A stretch of DNA of 64,000 bases. Source: Nemertoderma westbladi (Eukaryota; Xenacoelomorpha; Nemertodermatida; Nemertodermatidae). The stretch is from NCBI GenBank assembly GCA_032718475.1, contig JAUCBJ010000162.1, positions 25,557-89,556 of the forward strand. Direction: 5' to 3'. The notes below the pieces were generated by a model, which was given only the letters and a program-made list of their open reading frames with translations, searched no databases and was not told the origin of the DNA. The position numbers and the translations under genes were made by a program. Of this stretch, positions 21,912 to 33,300 are shown in pieces; the stretch's first letter is position 1, and every line of letters starts with the position of its first letter.

Positions 21912-23507
21912 TTATAAAGAAATCAAGGAGTTTTCTTCTGGTACGTTGGGGGGCGCTGCTAGTGATCCACTCGGCACCCCGCTGGGGGGCGCTGTTAGTG
22001 ACCCAGTCGGCACCCCGCTGGGGGGCGCTGTTAGTGACCCACTCGGCACCCCGCTGGGGGGCGCTGTTAGTGAACCACTCGGCACCCCGCTGGTGGGCGC
22101 TGTTAGTGACCCACTCGGCACCCCGCTGGTGGGCGCTGTTAGTGACCCACTCGGCACACCGCTGGGGGGCGCTGTTAGTGACCCACTCGGCACCCCGCTG
22201 GGGGGCGCTGTTAGTGACCCACTCGGCACCCCGCTGGGGGGCGCTGTTAGTGAGCCACTCCGCACCCCGCTGGGGGGCGCTGCGAGAGACCCCCTACGAA
22301 CTCCGCTGGGAGGCGCTGCGATATCGCTGAGCAGCAACCCGTTCCCTGCACTGCCGTCGTTGTAGACAACATCATAGGAGGCCCTGTTGTACCTCCAGGA
22401 GACCTTGGATACCTTGGCCGCTATGTAATGCTGACCTCGACGTGCTAGCACATCCTGTCCGAGACGCCAGTCCGGCCGGACAGCCGGTCGGCCACGACCA
22501 CGGGCGCGGTGCGTGCACCGGATGTGCAGCAGTAGTCGAGACTTAGAGTCGGCCACGAAGACGCAGTGCTGGCAGGGGTGCAGGTTGCTAAACAACGAGG
22601 TCCTCACGTACAGCGTGTAGGACGAGTGTAATAGGGAGCGGTGTTCGGACACGCAATGCGAGGTGAGGAGGGGGGCAGTGGAGGCGGAGTAGGGGCACCT
22701 GGGACTGGGGCACGTGTACAGGACGTGGGGTGTTGTGGGTCGCGACTTTCTGGGGTCCAACGGGTGCGGAATAGCAGACACGTTGTGTGACGAGAGTAAA
22801 TGTTCCTCGAAGTCGGGGAAGTTATCCAGTTGATTGCGGCAGAGAACGCATCCGATGGACCACGTGAGGAGGAACGCGTTCCGTTCATACCCGGGGAACG
22901 TCCATGATGAACGGTGGTGTTGCGCGTAGTGGTAGAGAACCTGTTGGACCGTCGCTACCGATTTAGTTATCGCGGAGAACGTACACAAATTGCATCGCAG
23001 ATGGTGACTGCCATCCCCAACGTCGACCACAGTAACGGCATCGTCGATATCGTCAGCGGGGCTCAGGGAGTCTACATCAACCTCGTTGAATGGTTCCTCG
23101 GGCAGCTCTACCTCGGGGTGGTACCTCGCGTAGTGACTACGGACTTCAGCCTTAGCCACATCCATGTGTAGCGAGAATAGCATCGTAAAGGTACATAAAT
23201 GGCAACGGAACATTTGATCTCCGTCAACCTGTATGCAGTCCTGCACCGGGGGTAGAACCTCTCCTGGTAGTGGTTCGTACTGTGTCCCGGTCCTAAGGGA
23301 AGCAACCAAAGGTGCAGTTACGGGAAGGCGAGGGTTATTATATACCACGGGTTTCGAGGGAACGCGGTTTGGCAGTTCTGAGTCAATAAATCTATCCCCC
23401 GCCGCATCCACCAACGTGCTACCTACTTCCGCTAATATAGCCTCCGCTACGGGTACCGTGGGCGTCTGTACAGTTCGGGTTAACTCGCCACTGTCTGTCT
23501 CCATCAT
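21912..23507 (-). CDS. C2H2 zinc-finger protein with Tudor-like domain and 12-residue repeats
   Basis: Single-exon frame of 531 residues. Five C2H2-like fingers are visible: C102/C105-H125/H130, C172/C175-H193/H197, C220/C223-H236/H241, C266/C271-H284/H289 and C312/C315-H328/H333. Spacings are irregular, unlike tandem DNA-binding fingers. A Tudor/Agenet-like segment follows at about 347-397 (GQDVLARRGQHYIAAKVSKV ... YDVVYNDGS ... LLSDI). The C-terminus is ten copies of a 12-residue repeat (APPSGVPSGSLT type), then a short tail. The domain order suggests a chromatin or RNA-associated factor, but I do not recognise an orthologue. Antisense in CFAP206 intron 4 and intronless, so possibly a retrogene. 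The start is the first ATG pair. Confidence 0.8.
   Translation of the reverse strand: MMETDSGELTRTVQTPTVPVAEAILAEVGSTLVDAAGDRFIDSELPNRVPSKPVVYNNPRLPVTAPLVASLRTGTQYEPLPGEVLPPVQDCIQVDGDQMFRCHLCTFTMLFSLHMDVAKAEVRSHYARYHPEVELPEEPFNEVDVDSLSPADDIDDAVTVVDVGDGSHHLRCNLCTFSAITKSVATVQQVLYHYAQHHRSSWTFPGYERNAFLLTWSIGCVLCRNQLDNFPDFEEHLLSSHNVSAIPHPLDPRKSRPTTPHVLYTCPSPRCPYSASTAPLLTSHCVSEHRSLLHSSYTLYVRTSLFSNLHPCQHCVFVADSKSRLLLHIRCTHRARGRGRPAVRPDWRLGQDVLARRGQHYIAAKVSKVSWRYNRASYDVVYNDGSAGNGLLLSDIAAPPSGVRRGSLAAPPSGVRSGSLTAPPSGVPSGSLTAPPSGVPSGSLTAPPSGVPSGSLTAPTSGVPSGSLTAPTSGVPSGSLTAPPSGVPSGSLTAPPSGVPTGSLTAPPSGVPSGSLAAPPNVPEENSLISL
21957..22316 (-). repeat. 36-bp coding minisatellite, 10 units
   Basis: Encodes the 12-residue repeats at the C-terminus of the zinc-finger/Tudor-like protein. 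Units are near-identical, with substitutions such as Arg for Pro near the N-terminal edge and Thr for Pro in two central units, so the oldest-looking units adjoin the unique domain. The frame is kept by the unit length. Confidence 0.95.
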
Positions 23508-23832
23508 AAGTATTACTGGAACAGTTCGTATCCCAACTATTATGGTAGACTTATAATGACAACTTCCGGTACCGGTAGCAGGGTACAGTTGTACTTGTAC
23601 AGCAGTACTGATACTGTGGAAAACATAAACATAACATCAAACTGTGTGGTGTTTATTCTTTATACAAAGTGAAAGTGCACTGTTATTTCCTGCAGTTTAG
23701 TAGGCCCTACCATGCCTGCCTTCTCTACTCAAATAATTTGAGCAACATGGATTAACATAGTAGAAGTTCAGACCTTTTGAGTTTTTCTGTTTCACTCTTC
23801 GACCCAGCTATTGCATTGCTATGTTGACACTA

Positions 23833-25656
23833 CCCAGTAAAAAATCCGCATGCGTAACGCATTCGTGCCACATGCAGCATTCGTAAAAGGTGCGTGCAAT
23901 GTTATTTAAGATTCGTGAAGCCTTCGTCAATGGTTCGTCAGTCCGAATAATTTAACGAATGCGTATAGTATTCGTATCGCATGTGAGATTTCACTTGTAA
24001 ATATATTCGTGGCTCATCATTCGTGGCGCATGCGATACGAATGCTTCCACTCCACACAAAAAATAATTCGTGGTTCATTCGTTCGTGTCACATGCGATAC
24101 GAATGCTTAGCTTAACCACGCCACGCTTAAAATTATTCGTGGTCCATTCGTGACGCATGCGATACGCATACAAAGCACTCTCAATTAGAGTACCGTACAG
24201 ACTGTAATACTGGCCTATCACCATTCGGCAAATAATCGAACATAGTGTTATTAGTTAGTAGCTCTCCCCCTTTGTTACCAGTCAGCCAGTCCCATGTACT
24301 TTTACTATATATTTATTTAATGGGTTGCCCAGTAATTCTTAACTCCCGTTTATTATTTTGGTTCCCCATTATTTTGGTATGTAAACCTGTTCCCTTTACC
24401 AACATGCTTGATATACTGTAATAATGTAAAGGTTATGTACTGTAGGCTAGGTGAGATAAATAATGACAACATAAAACTACTGTATTAACTTAAGGAACTA
24501 CAGTATGTAGGCATACTTATAGTATGTAGGCACTAGGCACCCCCCACCCGTAGTTTTAGCCCCTGTCATCCTGTACAGTAGTACTCATTTCCCAAAGTTA
24601 TTACAGTAGTTTTATGTTGTCATTATTTATCTCACCTGGCATACAGTACAGTACCAATACATATTATAAAGCATGTGGAATTTTTATTAAATTGTACCTG
24701 TTTATGGTGATATTCTCACGCAGTTTCTTAGGCCTCCAGGTCGAATTTGTTTAATTCGCTATAAAACGCCATTAAAAAGTCTACTGATATACTGTAGCAG
24801 TTAATTACCGGTTACTGCTACAGTAGGCCCTACACTTATTAATGGTAAAAAAATCTTACAGACAAAATACATCAAAGGCATACATTTTATGAGATGCATC
24901 AACATAATTTCAATGTTTTTTTTTACTATATTCTAGAATATTAATTCGCTTTTTTTCGATAATAAGTAATAAAATATATATACTGTATAATAATAATACA
25001 AATATATATAATAATAAAATAATATAATAATAAAATAATATAATAATAAAATATCATAAAAAATAATAAACCATCAATAATAATTAATAAGATTAATTAA
25101 AAGCTTGAAATTAATATTCTAGATAATAAAATCATCAGAACTATAACGATTTACGTCTGAAATTGCGTGCTCTTGAATTATATCTGAACATTTTTTTGGG
25201 GAAATTGAAAATGGCTTTCATATTCGATTCGGAATATCAAGTATATTCAAAAAAATAAAATAAAATGGACACGTTTTAACAGTTGTAAACTGTTAAAACT
25301 ATGTAAACTGTAGCGAAATAATAAAAAAAAATAAAAATCCTGCGGTAAACATTCGTATAACACTCGTAAAACATTCGTAACGCATTCGTATAGCGTGGGA
25401 AACATTCGTATATAACATGCGGGACGCATTCGTATAGTGTGCGGGAAACATTCGTATAAGATTAGGGACGCATTCGTAGAATGTGCGGGATTCGAATAAG
25501 GTTCGTATTACATTCGATATGCGAATAAAGGATGCGTATTTGGTTCGGTTTTCGCATTCGTATCGCATGGTTCATCTATGTAACATTTCAGAATGCGTTA
25601 CGAATGCGTGAAATATGCGCCATCCCATGCGTTACGAATGCGGATTTTTTACTGGG
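23833..25656. mobile_element. 1.8 kb terminal-inverted-repeat element, non-autonomous
   Basis: Begins CCCAGTAAAAAATCCGCA and ends with its reverse complement. The inverted repeats extend about 30 bp with one mismatch, and a TA dinucleotide sits on both sides (23831-23832 and 25657-25658). Both ends (23840-24190 and 25345-25640) are rich in degenerate ATTCGTA/ATGCGATACGAATGC words that pair with one another. No transposase is visible. The TA duplication and inverted ends suggest a DNA transposon, but the superfamily is not recognised. It carries the nested inverted repeat at 24446-24640. Confidence 0.75.
24446..24640. repeat. Nested inverted repeat, 44-bp arms
   Basis: The arm at 24446-24489 (with GTGAGATAAATAATGACAAC) is the near-exact reverse complement of 24597-24640, about one mismatch. 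The spacer is about 107 bp. Weaker pairing continues outward to about 24432 and 24657. It looks like a MITE inserted in the larger element, or a cruciform core of it. Confidence 0.8.
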
Positions 25657-26100
25657 TAAGTTAAATAAACTTAATCCATTATTATACTAAATTTAAATTT
25701 AATACAGGTATTTGTTTAAATCCTAAGCTGTAGCCAATGACAATTAGCCACCTGTACCCAACGACCCCACCTTTTCCCATTTTATGCAAATTTAACGATT
25801 TTGAAAGAAATGTGTAATAGATATTGTCTGGTCTCCAATTTTTCCTCTGGGTGAGTCGAAATTTTAATTTTTTTAAAAGATCTCTAGGCCCCAAATCGGG
25901 GCAAATTATATATTTATTAATAGTTAACAATAAACAAGAATAAAGTTTATCACAAGAAACATAGAAAGGTAAGAATATCATAAAGACTGGTTAAGTATCC
26001 TAGAGTCTACAACACGTATATTTTTCATATTCTAGTAGATACCCAATAAAGCAGGTTGATACTGTTTAATAAATATATATTTATGTTCTGCGGATTTCAG
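25657..26100. other. CFAP206 intron 4, right end
   Basis: AT-rich, nothing recognised. Ends at the TGCGGATTTCAG acceptor of exon 5. Confidence 0.5.
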
Positions 26101-26332
26101 GTGGAGAAATGGCAGCATCGTCTGGAGGAACGCATGGATCTACTCCAGGCCACTGTACAATCGAAGACGGCTGTTCCAACAGCTCAGGTTTACCCTCAGT
26201 TTATAGATCTCGCACAGGTCTGGGTGGGTCTACAGGAAGAAATGGTAGTTCTTAGTGTACTCAGCAGTATATCCACCAGTCTAGAACAATTCACGAGGAA
26301 TCAAAGGGAAATATTCCCTAATGAGATGCTAG
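26101..26332 (+). CDS. CFAP206: CFAP206 exon 5
   Basis: Encodes VEKWQHRLEERMDLLQATVQ, then SKTAVPTAQVYPQFIDLAQ, VWVGLQEEMVVLSVLSSI and a tail ending IFPNEML. The TAVPTxQVxPxFIxLAxxW segment and the following hydrophobic helix match CFAP206. Starts phase 0; its last G completes an Asp codon with the AC of the next exon. Donor is CTAG|GTTGGT, weaker than consensus. Confidence 0.92.
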
Positions 26333-26404
26333 GTTGGTACTGTGTTGCATACAGCTTCGCAAAGTATTCTTTATGAAAGGTATAGATAGTAAAGGACTAA
26401 AGGG

Positions 26405-27356
26405 CAGGGACAGGATACGATACGATACGATACGAAAATACGATACGATACGAACCAATTTATCACGATATGATACGATACGAATGCAATTTAGAGAAAA
26501 TACGATACGATACGAAAAATCTAAGATACGATACGAAATACGAAAATAGTTTCGTATTTTTTTCGTATCGTATTATACCTAAGAATATAACTTTACCTAA
26601 AGATAAAAAAACATAATGGTATATTTGTATCACACTAGAAAATCAAATAAATCTCTTTATAATAGGCATTTTTTTTTATTTAATTGTTCCAGTATGCTTG
26701 TCGCAGCAATAGTGTGTCTACTGGCTATATCATCCATAAGGACGTTATGCAACATGGCAAAATAGTAGGCGTTACCATGTTACTATGCCACTTTATGCAT
26801 ACTGTACTACCGTTATTTATGGAACAATTTTGAATTTGATGTACCAATATTATGGAATAAAGTTAAACTAATACCAGAATAAAACCCTGCTTTATTTCTA
26901 TTATTCTCTCATTATAATGCCTTATCATAACATCATTGCCTTGTAAGCGCGATTAGAGTTATCCTCACAAGTTTTTTTTCAAACTGAAATTAGATTCTAT
27001 TTCTGTGATCTTTTTATCTTTATTCTACAGTTAATTATTACAAATGTGATTAACGATCTTCCTGTCTTACACAGTTTATTACATAATTAAACTGTAAGCT
27101 GTTACGTAATTTATACACCAATTTTGAGGAAAAAATGTAAATAAATAAGTGGTGTGATCTCTGGATGACTGTTAAAAATATTAATATTTACAAAATAATA
27201 AGATACGAAAATACGATACGAAATACGAGCAATATTTATTCGTATTTTACGATACGAAGTCAATTTTTATGATATGATACGAGATTCGATACGAATAAAA
27301 TACTGCGATACGAAATACGAAAATCCGTTTTCGTATCGTATCGTATCCTGTCCCTG
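26405..27356. mobile_element. hAT-like MITE (GATACGA-rich ends)
   Basis: Starts CAGGGACAGGATACGATACG and ends with the exact reverse complement; the inverted repeat runs about 26 bp. The flanks are CTAAAGGG and GTAAAGGG, a 7-of-8 match to an 8-bp target duplication, as expected of hAT elements. The inner ends are runs of GATACGA in both orientations; the middle (26580-27190) is AT-rich without a transposase. It begins 72 bp after the exon 5 donor. Confidence 0.82.
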
Positions 27357-28089
27357 GTAAAGGGGAAGCATGATCTTGGACCAAAGCGAAAGAGGCCTCT
27401 TTAAACAATTTTTTTTTTAACTTTTTCCATAATATTACTTAAACACCTGTCCAAAATTCATATTCAAGGGAGATTTCAATTTGCAATTTCTTTTAGGAAC
27501 TTTCCCATTTTCACCTTTATTGTTTTCTCCTGATTTATCCTTCTCCCCTATTTTTAGTAGATGAAGGGGCTTCATTCATTTCTGTAGTGGCTGGTGCATT
27601 ATCAGCATTCGATATATTGTACGGCACTTTTATAGGCCTGTAGATTGAAATTGAAACTTTTATATCAATGATCCTACACCCTAGCAGGCGTAAGTTGTAC
27701 CTGTATCACAACTTTGTTTAATCTCTGAAATTGAATTTAAATGACTAGAATTGTAACAATTCCCTTATCTACAGTATTAAGGGGGGGGGGGGGGGGGGGG
27801 GTGGTGTACTGGCTTGGAAGTCAACATTTTGAAATGCTTACTGCACCAAAGAGCGATTCTGTAGGAAAAAAGTGTAAGATACATTTTGGGTGGATTATAT
27901 TGAATTGTAATATTAAAAAATTACGTTTGACGCCCCTTAGCGGCCAGAGCCAAAATTTACATTTTTGACTTAAAATGCATCTCCTTTTTTATGCTTTATT
28001 TTCAGAAGTTGTATCATTTGTTTGGAATTAGCAAGGTCGATTACGTGAAAAAATTGAGCATAATTTTTGTTTCGTAATTTTAAGGGAAA
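27357..28089. other. CFAP206 intron 5, part with a G-run
   Basis: Contains a G20 run at 27781-27800. No gene recognised. Sequence just before 28090 may belong to the LINE fragment that follows. Confidence 0.45.
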
Positions 28090-28401
28090 ATACCTATAAA
28101 TAAACTATACGAACACACCGTTGCAAAATTTATGTACGATATCAACTCTGAAACAATAAGACCTTCTTCAACTCTTGGTAAACTTTTCACTAAACAATCT
28201 ACTGTACACAACTACTATACTCGTTCTTCTGCACGTGGCGACTTCACTTTACCCCTTTTTCATCTTAGTTTTTCCTAACGATCCTTGAGTTTTCGAGGTC
28301 CTGTTTTTTGGAACTCGGTACCACTCGCCGTTTGTTTAGAACAATCTAAAAATACATTCTCATCTGCACTTATAAGGTCTTTCATTTCAAATTTATTATA
28401 A
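28090..28401 (+). mobile_element. LINE C-terminal fragment (CR1/L2/Jockey-like)
   Basis: One frame with a single stop gives INKLYEHTVAKFMYDIN ... VHNYYTRSSARGDF ... FRGPVFWNSVPLAV ... SALIRSFIS, then TAA at 28399-28401. The HNYxTRS and GPxxWNSLP motifs are typical of the extreme C-terminus of CR1/L2/Jockey-type LINE proteins. Only about 104 codons remain, as expected for 5'-truncated retroposition. Confidence 0.75.
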
Positions 28402-28469
28402 TCCTGTCAGCTCGGTCAATAATTAATACCTTACCTTATTTCTATTCTTTCAATGGTTATTGTCTGTTG

Positions 28470-28860
28470 TGGGGGTTTTCATGGTCGCTGATTTCATTTC
28501 TGAGGTCAGATTACTCTTTTAATGAAATCTAGTTAGTCAGTTTGTCTGTCTGTCGGTCTTTCTGACTATCCGACAATCTGTCCGTTAAATAAAGGAAAAG
28601 GGCACCACATCTAGCTAAAAGTTTAGTTATTGGGGTTTTTCTGGGCGCAGAATTCATTTCGAGTGTCAGATTTAAAATTTTATGACTTCCAAGTTGTCTG
28701 TTTGTCTGTCTGTCAGGCTGTCGGTTATATTTTGACGGACAGACTGTCAGGCATACAGACAGAAAATACGAGTATGTTTTCTATCGTTTGGGAGAACAGA
28801 CTGACAGACAGACCGACAGTAAAACGGACAGACAGCCATATCTCGAGAAATAAGACAGAT
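28470..28860. repeat. Diverged direct repeats and GTCT/AGAC-rich palindromic DNA
   Basis: Blocks at about 28470-28570 and 28629-28725 are diverged copies of each other (TTGGGG/GTTTTTC start, ATTTCATTTC-GTCAGATT middle, GTCTGTCTGTC end). Runs of GTCTGTCTGTC are followed within 100 bp by AGACTGACAGACAGACC-type runs, so the region can fold on itself. Confidence 0.6.
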
Positions 28861-28937
28861 TTGGCTAAACGGTTTTCATATTTGGATTCTAGATAAACAT
28901 CTGCTGTAGATGAAATAGAAAAAATGTTGAGAGCCTT

Positions 28938-29001
28938 CCCTTACTTTATGAGTTTTATGGTTCCTTTTTCCCTTACTTTATGAGTTTTATGGTTCCTTTT
29001 C
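28938..29001 (+). repeat. Two tandem 32-bp units
   Basis: CCCTTACTTTATGAGTTTTA and what follows is repeated exactly with a period of 32 bp (28938-28969 and 28970-29001). Confidence 0.85.
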
Positions 29002-29867
29002 GCCTTTTTTGCTGAAATAATAAGGTTCCTTTTCACAAAATTTGCCGCTGGGAGGACTGTAACAATCACTTTCTCAAGCTCGAGTTATGTAAGTAAATAC
29101 GCCAAAAACGTTAAAAATTGGTCCGTGATCTCATGAATAAAATAGTTTGTTCATAGCTAAAAGTTTTTCAGCGGTATAAATAGCTAATGTGAGGCCTAAA
29201 ACGTTCCTCTTTAGGCCATGATTGGTGTAGGCCTACAGACAATTCCGACTCATCAAATTTTTATAAAAATATTTATGATTGTTTGTAGGAATTTCCGAGT
29301 CAGAACTGTCCGTGCGGAATTGTCATGATTGTAGTACTTATTGTGTAAATTATGATGAGCCGATCGAGCCGGAATACCGCGCGGAAAATGAACATCGGAA
29401 GTTTCCTATATGTCAACTGAAAAGTCTCCTTCATTTGCCTCGTTGCGTTCGTTCGTTTTTAACCAAACGACAGAAGACGACGACAGACAACTCGTTAATG
29501 GCACCCATATGCTAAGGCTTCGCTTACTTCGTGGCTCGCCCCACAATGCAATACTCCGTCTTCATTCATAAAATTATATTAATTACATTACATTAATACA
29601 TTACAGTAATATAATTTTGAATAGTATTGTTAGTCGTAGTATTGTTCCACGAAGTAGTTGTTAAGCTATATGCACTACAAAGTGATTCCACAGAAAATTA
29701 AATGTAATATTTTATTAAAATTGGTAGATTAGGGTCTGCTGATATTGATGTATCAGACAGTGTTTGTGCTAGGTTGTACATATAAGGGGAGAAACTGGAC
29801 GCAATAAAAATTAATCCCTCTCCAGGGGAAATTCGACGCTAATAACTACTGATTAATCTCAAAAATA
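29002..29867. other. CFAP206 intron 5, unrecognised
   Basis: A 78-codon plus-strand frame at 29279-29515 has a Cys/His-containing composition and GC content above its flanks, and could be a remnant of a transposon gene. I do not recognise it. No other signal. Confidence 0.35.
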
Positions 29868-30012
29868 AAACTGTAACCTGTTCTATTGTGTTTAGTTTAT
29901 TGTTTTGGTTAAAATAACGTGCCACTACAATCTGCCCCTTTCCCTAAATTGAGAATTTAACATTGAGGCGGGATATTAATTCGCCAAGATGAGATTTGCG
30001 TCCAGCTGTTTT
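29868..30012 (+). repeat. Dispersed repeat copy (pair with 15260-15545)
   Basis: Shares TTGTTTTGGTTAAAATAACG, GTGCCACT and the GATATTAATTC-GAGAT block with 15372-15515, in the same order and orientation. Confidence 0.5.
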
Positions 30013-30115
30013 TTATTCAATAAATATTCTCAATGACTGAGTAAATGCAAATTATATAATATACATAACATTATAAAGAAAAAATAAATAATACAGTTGT
30101 TTACTTTTCCTACAG

Positions 30116-30302
30116 ACTCGTATCTGGATGGTGTGGATGTTGTTACAGACGAGGACAGACGTAAATCAACCGACGGTAAACCAATAGACCCCACAATGTA
30201 CCGCGAAACTGAGTGGATATTCCCGGATTCAACTAAAAACTTCGCCAACCTGCAAATGCAGTACAGTGGCTACTGTGGTTGGAGTCTCGTTCAATATGAC
30301 AG
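30116..30302 (+). CDS. CFAP206: CFAP206 exon 6
   Basis: After acceptor TTACTTTTCCTACAG it encodes DSYLDGVDVVTDEDRRKS, TDGKPIDPTMYRETEWIFPD, then STKNFANLQMQYSGYCGWSL and VQYDR. The EWxFPxxTxNFxxLxxQYxGxCxW pattern is diagnostic of CFAP206. Ends in phase 2 (AG), to be completed by the A that starts exon 7. Donor CAG|GTAAAT. The 50-bp satellite starts about 10 bp beyond the donor. Confidence 0.92.
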
Positions 30303-30311
30303 GTAAATAAC

Positions 30312-33300
30312 TCAACTATTGGAGGGTTTGTTTATTGTTTAGATTACTAGTTCCTGGCAACCCAACTATTACAGTGTTTGTTTATTGTTTAGATTACTAG
30401 TTCCTGGCAACCCAACTATTAGAGTGTTTGTTTACTGTTTAGATTACTAGTTCGTTGCAACCCAACCATTAGAGTGTTTGTTTACTGTTTAGATTACTAG
30501 TTCCTGGCAACCCAGCTATTAGAGTGTTTGTTTATTGTTTAGATTACTAGTTCCTGGCAACCCTTCTATCGGAGTGTTTGTTTACTGTTTAGATTACTAT
30601 TGGCAACCCAACTATTAGTGTTTGTTTACTGTTTAGATTACTAGTTCCTGGCAACCCAACTATTAGAGTGTTTGTTTATTGTTTAGATTACTAGTTCCTG
30701 GCAAAACAACTATTACAGTGTTTGTTTATTGTTTAGATTACTAGTTCCTGGCAACCCAACTATTAGAGTGTTTGTTTACTGTTTAGATTACTAGTTCGTT
30801 GCAACCCAACTATTAGAGTGTTTGTTTACTGTATAGATTACTAGTTCCTGGCAACCCAACTATTAGAGTGTTTGTTTATTGTTTAGATTACTAGTTCCTG
30901 GCAACCCTTCTATCGGAGTGTTTGTTTACTGTTTAGATTACTAGTTCTTGGCAACCCAATTATTAGTGTTTGTTTACTGTTTAGATTACTAGTTCCTGGC
31001 AACCCAGCTATTAGAGTGTTTGTTTATTGTTCTAGATTACTAGTTCCTGGCAACCCAACTATTAGAGTGTTTGTTTATTGTTTAGATTACTAGTTCCTGG
31101 CAACCCAACTATTAGAGTGTTTGTTTATTGTTTAGATTACTAGTTCGTTGCAACCCAACTATTAGAGTGTTTGTTTACTGTTTAGATTACTAGTTCCTGG
31201 CAACCCAGCTATTAGAGTGTTTGTTTATTGTTTAGATTACTAGTTCCTGGCAACCCAACTATTAGAGTGTTTGTTTATTGTTTAGATTACTAGTTCCTGG
31301 CAACCCAGATATTAGAGTGTTTTTTTATTGTTTAGATTACTAGTTCCTGGCAACCCAACTATTACAGTGTTTGTTTATTGTTTAGATTACTAGTTCCTGG
31401 CAACCCAGCTATTACAGTGTTTGTTTATTGTTTAGATTACTAGTTCCTGGCAACCCAACTATTACAGTGTTTGTTTATTGTTTAGATTACTAGTTCCTGG
31501 CAACCCAACTATTAGAGTGTTTGTTTATTGTTTAGATTACTAGTTCCTGGCAACCCAGCTATTAGAGTGTTTTTTTATTGTTTAGATTACTAGTTCCTGG
31601 CAACCCAGCTATTAGAGTGTTTGTTTATTGTTTAGATTACTAGTTCCTGGCAACCCAACTATTAGAGTGTTTGTTTATTGTTTAGATTACTAGTTCCTGG
31701 CAACCCAGCTATTAGAGTGTTTGTTTATTGTTTAGATTACTAGTTCCTGGCAAAACAACTATTACAGTGTTTGTTTATTGTTTAGATTACTAGTTCCTGG
31801 CAACCCAACTATTAGAGTGTTTGTTTACTGTTTAGATTACTAGTTCGTTGCAACCCAACTATTAGAGTGTTTGTTTACTGTATAGATTACTATTTCCTGG
31901 CAACCCAACTATTAGAGTGTTTGTTTATTGTTTAGATTACTAGTTCCTGGCAAAACAACTATTACAGTGTTTGTTTATTGTTTAGATTACTAGTTCCTGG
32001 CAACCCAACTATTAGAGTGTTTGTTTACTGTTTAGATTACTAGTTCGTTGCAACCCAACTATTAGAGTGTTTGTTTACTGTATAGATTACTAGTTCCTGG
32101 CAACCCAACTATTAGAGTGTTTGTTTATTGTTTAGATTACTAGTTCCTGGCAACCCTTCTATCGGAGTGTTTGTTTACTGTTTAGATTACTAGTTGTTGG
32201 CAACCCAATTATTAGTGTTTGTTTACTGTTTAGATTACTAGTTCCTGGCAACCCAGCTATTAGAGTGTTTGTTTATTGTTCTAGATTACTAGTTCCTGGC
32301 AACCCAACTATTAGAGTGTTTGTTTATTGTTTAGATTACTAGTTCCTGGCAACCCAACTATTAGAGTGTTTGTTTATTGTTTAGATTACTAGTTCGTTGC
32401 AACCCAACTATTAGAGTGTTTGTTTACTGTTTAGATTACTAGTTCCTGGCAACCCAGCTATTAGAGTGTTTGTTTATTGTTTAGATTACTAGTTCCTGGC
32501 AACCCAACTATTAGAGTGTTTGTTTATTGTTTAGATTACTAGTTCCTGGCAACCCAGCTATTAGAGTGTTTTTTTATTGTTTATATTACTAGTTCCTGGC
32601 AACCCAACTATTAGAGTGTTTGTTTATTGTTTAGATTACTAGTTCCTGGCAAAACTACTATTACAGTGTTTGTTTATTGTTTAGATTACTAGTTCCTGGC
32701 AACCCAACTATTAGAGTGTTTGTTTACTGTTTAGATTACTAGTTCGTTGCAACCCAACTATTAGAGTGTTTGTTTACTGTATAGATTACTAGTTCCTGGC
32801 AACCCAACTATTAGAGTGTTTGTTTATTGTTTAGATTACTAGTTCCTGGCAACCCTTCTATCGGAGTGTTTGTTTACTGTTTAGATTACTAGTTCTTGGC
32901 AACCCAATTATTAGTGTTTGTTTACTGTTTAGATTACTAGTTCCTGGCAACCCAGCTATTAGAGTGTTTGTTTATTGTTTAGATTACTAGTTCCTGGCAA
33001 CCCAACTATTAGAGTGTTTGTTTATTGTTTAGATTACTAGTTCCTGGCAACCCAACTATTAGAGTGTTTGTTTATTGTTTAGATTACTAGTTCGTTGCAA
33101 CCCAACTATTAGAGTGTTTGTTTATTGTTTAGATTACTAGTTCCTGGCAACCCAGCTATTAGAGTGTTTTTTTATTGTTTAGATTACTAGTTCCTGGCAA
33201 CCCAACTATTAGAGTGTTTGTTTATTGTTTAGATTACTAGTTCGTTGCAACCCAACTATTACAGTGTTTGTTTATTGTTTAGATTACTAGTTCCTGGCAA

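Noticed and set aside
29279-29515. 78-codon frame in CFAP206 intron 5 as a gene or exon
   Set aside because: CFAP206 exons 5 and 6 join without it, and I recognise no family; mentioned only as a possible transposon remnant.
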